Assembly (NCBI GenBank): GCA_002477505.1
Contig: DLQB01000095.1
Coordinates: 1 to 6,113 of the forward strand
Direction of reading: 5' to 3'
DNA length: 6,113 bases
Source of the DNA: Flavobacteriales bacterium UBA7443
Lineage (GTDB): Bacteria > Bacteroidota > Bacteroidia > Flavobacteriales_D > Sanyastnellaceae
Both the position numbers and the translations under genes were made by a program. This document shows positions 1-5,532 of the stretch, piece by piece. A model generated the notes under the pieces. That model saw only the letters and a list, made by a program, of their open reading frames with translations. It made no database searches and was not told where the DNA came from. The first letter of the stretch is position 1. Each line of letters begins with the position of its first letter.

Positions 1-4
1 CATC

Positions 5-1867
5 ATGAAAAACACCCTACTCCTCACACTCGCTGCTGCAGCCGGACTCAATTGGAATCCTGCTTTTGGCCAAACCAATGAGTCTCGCGTGTTGATCATT
101 GGTATTGATGGATTGCGTTCCGATTGCCTCGAAGCAGCAAACACTCCCGCCATTGACGCCTTGATTGCAGATGGACTCTTTAGCCCCGATGCTTTGAACA
201 ATGACATTACCTACAGTGGACCCGGCTGGTCGGCGATGATGTGCGGCGTTTGGTCCGATTCACATGGAGTGACGAGCAACAATTTCACTGGGAGCAATTT
301 TGACGGGTTCCCCTCCTTCATGAAACGACTTGAATCCGAAAATCCCAACCTCAACACCCATTCGATTTGCCATTGGGCGCCCATCAACGACTACATCCTT
401 GGAGACGATGTCGATGACGCATTGAACGTGGATACGGACGCCGGCGTGGCGAATGCTGCAGTGAGCATTTTACAAAGCGGCAATCCTCACGCTCTATTTC
501 TCCATTTTGACGATGTGGACATCAACGGACACGGATACGGCTTCAGCCCTGAAGTTGCTCCGTATATCGGAGCCATTGAGACGACGGATAATTACGTGGC
601 ACAGGTCGTCTCGGCTTTGACCAATCGCCCCAATTATGCGACAGAAAACTGGCTGGTCTTGTTGTCCACCGATCACGGCGGAATTGGCGTGAACCACGGC
701 GGAACCACCATCGAGGAAGAAACCATATTTTTCATTGCCAGCGGGGCGAGCGTTGAAAACGAAGTAATCGTCAAAGACACATTGGATGTATTGGATCCGG
801 CAGTCAATTGCATCGCACCAGGAGCGGCTGAACTTCGTTTTGGGGGCAATGGCGATGCGGTCCACATCCCCGATGCCACAGAACTTCAGCTGGGATCAGA
901 CCAAGACTTTACCCTTGAGGTGCGCATCCGCACCGAGGCCACGCCGGACGTTGCCATCATTGGAAACAAAGATTGGAATTCAGGTCTCAACCCGGGCTTC
1001 GTATTCTCTTTTGAGTACCCCGGCGGACCCGCTTGGAAAGTGAACATTGGCGATGGCAATGAGCGCGCTGACGCGAACGGAGCGGCTGGTATTTCTGATG
1101 GGCAATGGCATACGCTTTCCTGTTCTTTTGACCGCGATGGCATGATGCGGTTGTACACGGATGGCGTCTTCTCAAATGAAGAGGACATCTCCAACGTTGG
1201 AGCCATTGATGTGGGCAGTGGCTGGTTTTTCGGATCCGATATACTTGGAGCCTACAGCTACACCGGAGCCATTGCCGAGGTTCGTTTTTGGCACGGTGTC
1301 TTGCCGGAAGAGTCGATATCCAATTGGCATTGCAGCGCATTGGATGCCAATCACCCCGATTGGGAGGCATTGCAGGCTCACTGGACCCTCACAGAGGGTG
1401 CCGGTCTTGAGGTGAGCAACAATACCAGTAGCCAACTCGATGGAATTTTGCAGGGTGCCGAGTGGCAGCAGCCCGAATCGCTTATCATCTTTGATTATAG
1501 CAATACACCTCGCATTGTCGACGTCGCAGTCACAGCATTGGATCACATGTGCATTGACCTAGACCCTGCATGGAATCTTGATGGAATCTCATGGGTCAAC
1601 GGTTGCAACAACGTGGACGTGGCAGGCGTGAATCGGGAAGCGTTGAAAACCAAGGTGTTCCCCAATCCAGGAACCGAAGCCTTTCAAATCACTGGTCTAC
1701 CCCCACATTCGACCATTGAAGTTTTTGGCCCCAACGGACAAAGCATTCATCGTGCTCAGCCCGGAGCTTCCACCCACATCGCCCCGCACACCTCCAGTCG
1801 GGGGGTATACCTCATCCGAATCGTGGACGGAAAAGAACAGCGAACCCTGCGATGGATCCGACAATAA
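5..1867 (+). CDS. Secreted type I phosphodiesterase/alkaline phosphatase-superfamily protein with inserted LamG-like domain and T9SS tail
   Basis: This 620-residue protein probably hydrolyses phosphomono- or phosphodiesters at the cell surface or outside the cell; its substrate cannot be told. Residues 1-22 are a signal peptide (KN start, Leu/Ala core, cleavage near AFG-Q). Residues 27-262 are the catalytic core of the nucleotide pyrophosphatase/phosphodiesterase type. Likely two-metal ligands are D35 (IGIDG), D172 and H176 (DINGH), D223 and H224 (STDHGG), and H231 (NHGG). The nucleophile region is GPGWSAMMCG, with S76 the likely nucleophile. Residues about 272-492 form a LamG/concanavalin A-like jellyroll. 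The phosphodiesterase fold then seems to resume at 499-534 (TPRIVDVAVTALDHM, PAWNLDG), so the lectin fold is inserted. Residues 548-620 are a type A T9SS sorting domain (VFPNP, GVYLIRI). The ATG is four bases from the window edge, so upstream signals are not visible. It converges on trmL, 28 bases away. Family assignment is secure; specificity is not. Confidence 0.9.
   Translation: MKNTLLLTLAAAAGLNWNPAFGQTNESRVLIIGIDGLRSDCLEAANTPAIDALIADGLFSPDALNNDITYSGPGWSAMMCGVWSDSHGVTSNNFTGSNFDGFPSFMKRLESENPNLNTHSICHWAPINDYILGDDVDDALNVDTDAGVANAAVSILQSGNPHALFLHFDDVDINGHGYGFSPEVAPYIGAIETTDNYVAQVVSALTNRPNYATENWLVLLSTDHGGIGVNHGGTTIEEETIFFIASGASVENEVIVKDTLDVLDPAVNCIAPGAAELRFGGNGDAVHIPDATELQLGSDQDFTLEVRIRTEATPDVAIIGNKDWNSGLNPGFVFSFEYPGGPAWKVNIGDGNERADANGAAGISDGQWHTLSCSFDRDGMMRLYTDGVFSNEEDISNVGAIDVGSGWFFGSDILGAYSYTGAIAEVRFWHGVLPEESISNWHCSALDANHPDWEALQAHWTLTEGAGLEVSNNTSSQLDGILQGAEWQQPESLIIFDYSNTPRIVDVAVTALDHMCIDLDPAWNLDGISWVNGCNNVDVAGVNREALKTKVFPNPGTEAFQITGLPPHSTIEVFGPNGQSIHRAQPGASTHIAPHTSSRGVYLIRIVDGKEQRTLRWIRQ
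818..1480 (+). other. LamG-like jellyroll domain inserted in the phosphodiesterase domain (approximate limits)
   Basis: This is a sub-region of the first gene, residues about 272-492. Visible LamG hallmarks are AELRFGGNGDAVHIPD, DFTLEVRIRT, DGQWHTLSCSFDRDG, LYTDGVF and GAIAEVRFWHGVLPEESI, ending with HWTLTEGAG and LDGILQGAEW. These match the pattern of concanavalin A-like domains that often bind glycans or proteins. Binding activity is inferred from the family only. The boundaries are judged by eye from where the phosphodiesterase motifs stop and restart. Confidence 0.8.
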
Positions 1868-1895
1868 AAGGTCGCCTAAAATTGCTGAACGCTTC

Positions 1896-2354
1896 CTAGA
1901 CTTTCCTCAAACTTCGCAGCCCATCGTATACGATTATGCTCACGGCATTCGCTATGTTCAGACTCCGAATGTGATTGCTCGAAATTGGGATTCGAAACAA
2001 CCGATCAGTATTATGAGACAGCAAATCTTTCGGCAAACCCACGGACTCTTTGCCAAAAACAAAAAACATGTTGTCCTTGTAATCGATGTCATAATGCGCT
2101 TTTGTCCCGTGGCTCGATAGAAAGGCGAAGTGAGCGTCCTCGTGCACGGACATGAAAGATTCGAGGCTCTCGTATATCCGGACATCGAGGTGCTGCCAAT
2201 AATCCAACCCCGCTCGTTTGAGGCGGCTATCCGAAAGCTCAAATCCAAACGGTTCAATCAAATGCAATGTCGAACCGGAAGCTAAGCTCAGCCGCCCAAT
2301 ATTGCCCGTATTGTTGGGGATCTCTGGCTCTACAAGTACAATATTGAATCCCAT
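1896..2354 (-). CDS. trmL: tRNA (cytidine(34)-2'-O)-methyltransferase, SPOUT family
   Basis: TrmL (YibK) transfers a methyl group from S-adenosylmethionine to the 2'-O of the wobble nucleotide of certain leucine tRNAs in the cytoplasm. The 152 residues compare with about 157 in E. coli TrmL, so the protein is full length and consists of the SPOUT fold alone. Family motifs are present in order: VEPEIPNNTGNIGR at residues 8-21, EPFGFELSD with RAGLDYW at 34-53, FGKESVGLP at 100-108, IPISSNHIRSLNIANA at 122-137 and VYDGLR at 142-147. The last three build the trefoil-knot cofactor site. The ATG fits the usual N-terminus of the family. No Shine-Dalgarno sequence lies before it, which is normal for Bacteroidota. 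It is transcribed toward the phosphodiesterase gene and divergently from the small membrane protein gene, so it is probably monocistronic here. Orthology to TrmL rather than another SpoU-like enzyme is well supported by size and motifs. Confidence 0.94.
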   Translation of the reverse strand: MGFNIVLVEPEIPNNTGNIGRLSLASGSTLHLIEPFGFELSDSRLKRAGLDYWQHLDVRIYESLESFMSVHEDAHFAFLSSHGTKAHYDIDYKDNMFFVFGKESVGLPKDLLSHNTDRLFRIPISSNHIRSLNIANAVSIIVYDGLRSLRKV

Positions 2355-2415
2355 TTGACGCTTGATTTGTTCGATTCTATTCAGCTATGAAGGTACTAAA
2401 AGCCAGTCATACCCA

Positions 2416-2445
2416 TTGTTTTATGAGTAGCCTTCAATACTTTTC
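2416..2445 (+). promoter_or_regulatory. Candidate Bacteroidota-type promoter for the small membrane protein gene
   Basis: A TTG at 2416-2418 is followed after 19 bases by TACTTTTC at 2438-2445. This matches the Bacteroidota primary sigma factor consensus (TTG near -33, TAnnTTTG near -7) except for the last base. Transcription would start near 2450, giving a leader of roughly 25 bases before the ATG at 2474. It lies inside the longer possible reading frame that begins at 2387, so it argues against that upstream start. Confidence 0.5.
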
Positions 2446-2473
2446 GAGCAAATCAACTAACCCCTCTAACACA

Positions 2474-2866
2474 ATGAAAACTTCTCTGACATTAACCATC
2501 CTCGGAGCTTACAACGCTTTGATGGGCCTCATGATGCTTTTTGCACCCGGAACGATGGCCATGCAAATGGTGGGTGAAACCCGAGCAACTGAGACGCCCG
2601 AATTGCTCGAAATGGCGACCATGTTTCACTACGGGCTTTCCCCTGCCCTGATCATGGTAGGTCTTACCCTGATCATGATACGATCCTGTGCCTTGGAAAC
2701 TGCCAAAAATGCACTCATCGCCTACATCATTGGCTCAGGGGTTCTGCTCACTTTATTCTTTACTGTGTTCACAAATGCGTCAGTCATGGACTTTAGCGTA
2801 GAAATGGCGGCTCCTGACATTCTTGCTTTTGCACTCGCCATATTTGGCCTCATAAAGGCGAAATAA
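2474..2866 (+). CDS. Small four-helix integral membrane protein, function unknown
   Basis: This 130-residue hydrophobic protein likely sits in the inner membrane. I do not recognise the family with confidence. Predicted membrane segments are at about residues 4-24 (LTLTILGAYNALMGLMMLF), 47-69 (ending LIMVGLTLIMI), 78-100 (IAYIIGSGVLLTLFFTVF) and 112-127 (PDILAFALAIFGL). The layout, with APG after helix 1 and a short polar loop RATETPE between helices 1 and 2, resembles small four-helix proteins of unknown function in Bacteroidota. There are no obvious catalytic or metal-binding residues. The frame stays open upstream to an ATG at 2387, but those 29 extra residues are polar and unlike a leader. 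The start at 2474 puts the first helix at the N-terminus and lies about 28 bases after a promoter candidate. An intrinsic terminator follows 15 bases past the stop, so this gene is probably a single transcription unit. Confidence 0.75.
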   Translation: MKTSLTLTILGAYNALMGLMMLFAPGTMAMQMVGETRATETPELLEMATMFHYGLSPALIMVGLTLIMIRSCALETAKNALIAYIIGSGVLLTLFFTVFTNASVMDFSVEMAAPDILAFALAIFGLIKAK

Positions 2867-2881
2867 ATCCATCACCTTTAT

Positions 2882-2915
2882 AAAAAAGACCGCTCCAGGA
2901 GCAGTCTTTTTTTTT
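2882..2915 (+). terminator. Intrinsic terminator after the small membrane protein gene
   Basis: The inner stem GCTC/GAGC has a three-base CAG loop (2896-2898). After one C/A mismatch the stem continues as GAC/GTC and an A6/T6 extension. Nine T residues follow at 2907-2915. It sits 15 bases beyond the stop codon at 2866. The A tract on the 5' side means the reverse strand also ends in a T run, so it could work in both directions, although no reverse-strand gene is seen to its right. Confidence 0.9.
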
Positions 2916-3071
2916 GCGCTTAAATGAGGGAGTGATGCAAAACTCCTTCGCACCAGCCGAGGCTGTGATAAACTTTATACCCTCTTTGCTGTTATTCATA
3001 CCGTATCACGCAAAAGATTCGTGCTCGACGGTCACATCAAGCCGAAGCAATTGGTATTAAAAAAAAACGAA
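2916..3071. other. Intergenic leader region before the fasciclin gene
   Basis: This 156-base gap between the terminator and the next start has no gene I can support. It must hold the promoter of the downstream gene, but I find no clean TAnnTTTG hexamer. It contains a 12-base palindrome (CAGCC-GA-GGCTG, 2954-2965) and ends in an A-rich run just before the ATG at 3072. That run is typical of translation starts in Bacteroidota, which rely little on Shine-Dalgarno pairing. Confidence 0.4.
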
Positions 3072-5300
3072 ATGAAGATTCTAAAAAGCCGCTTCCCCCA
3101 ACTCCTTCTGGCCTCAATGCTGAGCGTGTTCACCACGGGAGCTAATTCTCAATGTGAGGCAGACACCACGGTCTACTTGACTGATTATTTTTTCACACCA
3201 AACTCATTCACTATCTCTGTGGGTCAAACAGTCGCCTTCGTAAACGCGGAAGGCACGCACAATGTTGACGGTACGGAGGAGAGCAACCCGGTTTCCTTTT
3301 TCTTGGAAGAAACCGAAGGCAACATCGACGGCGTCTGCATGGGCACGGTCACTTTCGACGTGCCGGGTGTCTATACGTTCACTTCTTCCATTGGGGTACA
3401 GCCTGAATTGGGCATGACCGGGACGATCGTGGTGGATGCCGAGACGCTAGCGGATGTGATGGCTGATTTCACTGGAGGTGGCGGATTGGAAAACCTTGCC
3501 GCTTGGCAGTCCTGCTGGGCGTTCACCACATATTACAGTGCGAATTACATCAATGGACAGCCAGGTAACACCGGCTGGGTGGGCGGTGTTGACCTCTCGG
3601 GCAATGAAGGATACACCGTTTTCGTTCCGACCGATGCAGCCGTTAATGACTTGATGGAATTGATGAACTTAAGCCAGTTCGACATGCTCGCATTCTACGA
3701 TATGGTTCCGGCGTTGGCATACCACATCGTCCCCGGAGTTTACATGGCGAGCGACTTGGAAGACGGCATGACATTGCCGACAGCGGAGGGCCAATCGGTC
3801 ACCATTTCCATCGGCGACGCCGGTGCGATGGTGGACGACGCCAACATCATCTACCCTGATATCACGGCATTCAATGGTGTCATTCACGTCATTGATCACA
3901 TCCTAGCTCCCGCCGGCTACCCCGGCGCCACAACGTGGGACGTCATCGTCCAAAGTCCGGACCACACCATCCTCGAGCAGGCACTTTTGGCCGAAGGTTT
4001 GGATGAAGCGCTGCGCGGTCAGCCCATTTTAAATGACAACGAGCCTGCCGAAGGTCCTTTTACGGTATTCGCTCCCACCGATGCCGCTTTTTTTGCACTT
4101 GCGGAAGCCAGTGGCTTCGAGAGCGTAGAAGCCTTGCTCGCCTCCCAGTTCATGGATGACATCCTCTATGCGCATCTGGTAGAGGCTGTTTATGAATCGG
4201 ATGATTTGTTCAATGGCCAAAATTTGACTTCATATGGCAACGAAAACATTGGAATCTCCATTGACTCCGAAGGCATTGCAGCCAACACCGCCCCCATCAT
4301 CCAAGCCGACATGCTAGCGTACAACGGCGTGGTGCATTCCTTGGGTGAAGTGATGCCTTATGACTTTCCCGACCCAGAAGGCACCTGCGGAGCGTGGAAA
4401 ATCAACATGTTAACGTTCGGGAATGGGTCGGAAGGTTGGGAAGGCTCAACAATCAACGTTTTTTCCAATGGAACCTTGATCGCATCGGAGACGATGACAA
4501 CAGGCACAACGGAATCCTTCTCCGTACCGGTAAACAACGGCTCTCGAATCGATGTGATTTACAACAATCAAGGGGGCTCTTGGAGCGGAAACCACGGATT
4601 CGAAGTTGAGGATCAATTCGGGACTGTGATCTACAGCAGCTACGCATCACCGCCGATCAGCATCTACGGATTGAATCCATGCGAAGAAAGTCCGACCTGC
4701 GGCCTCATCGAAGTAACGTTCACTGACGAGTCTTATGATGGCTGGTACGGAGGAAATATGGCCGTCTATTCTGAATCGGGTTTGGAGGCCAATATTTTCT
4801 TCAACCCCGATTTTGACGGAGACGGATACGCGGATTACCAGTCGTTCGAGGAACGAACGGTGATGGTCACGGTCAACGAAGGAGAAGTCGACTTCCTCGT
4901 CAGTTCGCCCGTGTCCTACCCCACGCAATGCGGCTACACCGTGAAGAATCCAGCGGGCGAGGTCGTCATTGACGAAACAAGCACGACCATGGCACCGCCA
5001 AGCACGTTCAACTTCGAAATCTGCGAAAGCACAGCTTCCAATGTTGTTGAAGAGGCATTTGAGGCCAACACAGTCTCCCTATTTCCCAATCCCGTTGGAA
5101 CAGCAGCGCAGATCAAGGGTCTCCCAAACGATGAAACGTGGGAAGCCCATGTTTACAGCGTCAATGGTAAAATCGTCCACCGTCAGCGCGGCGTTGGGAA
5201 CGAAGCTATCAATGTCGGAACACTGCCGACCGGTTTGTACAATTTGCAAATTCGCGTAACGGGAAAATCTTATGAAGCGATTCGATTTGTCAAGGAATGA
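3072..5300 (+). CDS. Secreted cupredoxin-like / double fasciclin (FAS1) protein with T9SS sorting domain
   Basis: This 742-residue exported protein is likely a cell-surface or matrix adhesion component. The order is: signal peptide 1-27 (KILKSR, hydrophobic core, TTGANSQ); cupredoxin-like beta-sandwich 30-122; FAS1 domain one 124-281 (YTVFVPTDAAV, LAYHIVPG, NGVIHVIDHILAP); FAS1 domain two 287-431 (FTVFAPTDAAF, YAHLVE, NGVVHSLGEVMPY); two related beta-rich modules at about 438-541 and 542-652, each opening with Cys-Gly and a GW-x-G motif; and a type A T9SS tail 663-742 (LFPNP, GLYNLQIRV). FAS1 domains are known adhesion modules; the ligand here is unknown. In the cupredoxin domain only H63 and M115 of the usual copper ligands remain. 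A calcium-type loop (D580, D582, D584, D588) lies in the second beta module. The frame is open upstream to an ATG at 3021, but the start at 3072 gives a proper signal peptide. It follows a terminator and precedes one, so it is probably transcribed alone. Confidence 0.9.
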   Translation: MKILKSRFPQLLLASMLSVFTTGANSQCEADTTVYLTDYFFTPNSFTISVGQTVAFVNAEGTHNVDGTEESNPVSFFLEETEGNIDGVCMGTVTFDVPGVYTFTSSIGVQPELGMTGTIVVDAETLADVMADFTGGGGLENLAAWQSCWAFTTYYSANYINGQPGNTGWVGGVDLSGNEGYTVFVPTDAAVNDLMELMNLSQFDMLAFYDMVPALAYHIVPGVYMASDLEDGMTLPTAEGQSVTISIGDAGAMVDDANIIYPDITAFNGVIHVIDHILAPAGYPGATTWDVIVQSPDHTILEQALLAEGLDEALRGQPILNDNEPAEGPFTVFAPTDAAFFALAEASGFESVEALLASQFMDDILYAHLVEAVYESDDLFNGQNLTSYGNENIGISIDSEGIAANTAPIIQADMLAYNGVVHSLGEVMPYDFPDPEGTCGAWKINMLTFGNGSEGWEGSTINVFSNGTLIASETMTTGTTESFSVPVNNGSRIDVIYNNQGGSWSGNHGFEVEDQFGTVIYSSYASPPISIYGLNPCEESPTCGLIEVTFTDESYDGWYGGNMAVYSESGLEANIFFNPDFDGDGYADYQSFEERTVMVTVNEGEVDFLVSSPVSYPTQCGYTVKNPAGEVVIDETSTTMAPPSTFNFEICESTASNVVEEAFEANTVSLFPNPVGTAAQIKGLPNDETWEAHVYSVNGKIVHRQRGVGNEAINVGTLPTGLYNLQIRVTGKSYEAIRFVKE

Positions 5301-5350
5301 TTGGACTATGGTCTTGGGTTAGGGCCATTCCACAACATCTTCCTGCAAGA

Positions 5351-5365
5351 GGTGAGAAACTCACC
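5351..5365. repeat. Perfect short hairpin just before the terminator
   Basis: GGTGAG (5351-5356) and CTCACC (5360-5365) are perfect inverted repeats around an AAA loop, giving a 6-bp stem with a three-base loop. It ends one base before the terminator element and is not followed by a T run. It could stabilise the 3' end of the fasciclin transcript or be a chance palindrome. Confidence 0.5.
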
Positions 5366-5366
5366 G

Positions 5367-5402
5367 AAGGCGCAGCATCTTCTCAGGGGTGCTGCGCTTT
5401 TT
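5367..5402 (+). terminator. Intrinsic terminator after the fasciclin gene
   Basis: An 8-bp perfect stem, GCGCAGCA (5370-5377) with TGCTGCGC (5390-5397), encloses a 12-base loop. A G-T wobble and two A-T pairs can extend the base of the stem. Five T residues follow at 5398-5402. It lies 66 bases after the stop codon at 5300 and separates this gene from the next exported protein gene. Confidence 0.85.
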
Positions 5403-5532
5403 CATTTCAGGATTGCGCGATTGTGTAATCGTGTGGTTGTTGTCTGAAAGCAACCAACGGATTGGCCATTCGGTCTTTTGTTCAGGTAAAAAGGAATACC
5501 TTACAACTGCAAGCACTAACCAACCACCTGAA
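5403..5532. other. Intergenic region before the last gene
   Basis: This 130-base stretch holds no gene I can support. It should carry the promoter of the downstream gene. The best match, TTG at 5478-5480 and TACCTTAC at 5497-5504, has a short 16-base spacer and a poor -7 element. A small inverted repeat (CGATT-GTGT-AATCG, 5418-5431) is also present. There is no Shine-Dalgarno sequence before the ATG at 5533. Confidence 0.35.

Noticed and set aside
886..1546. Antisense open frames of 106-127 codons across the first gene
   Set aside because: Their translations are rich in Arg, Ser and Cys and have no recognisable motifs. They overlap a clearly coding strand with well-conserved domain motifs.
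1716..2120. Forward open frame of 134 codons bridging the end of the first gene and trmL
   Set aside because: It overlaps the T9SS tail in another frame and then the antisense of trmL. Its translation shows no domain or leader.
2355..2383. TTGACG and TATTCA with a 17-base spacer, resembling an E. coli sigma-70 promoter
   Set aside because: Bacteroidota primary sigma factors use a different -7 element (TAnnTTTG), and a better match to that pattern lies downstream. It is probably chance.
2387..2473. Upstream in-frame ATG giving the small membrane protein 29 more residues
   Set aside because: The added residues are polar and not leader-like, and the promoter candidate at 2416-2445 lies inside them. 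The start at 2474 fits both topology and transcription.
3021..3071. Upstream in-frame ATG for the fasciclin protein
   Set aside because: It would put 17 charged and polar residues before the signal peptide. The ATG at 3072 gives a standard leader after an A-rich stretch.
5418..5431. CGATT-GTGT-AATCG inverted repeat in the last intergenic region
   Set aside because: Arms of only five bases in AT-rich sequence are expected by chance, and it does not align with any promoter candidate.
5478..5504. TTG and TACCTTAC as promoter of the last gene
   Set aside because: The spacer is 16 bases rather than about 19, and the -7 element lacks the TTTG end. It is too weak to list as a promoter.
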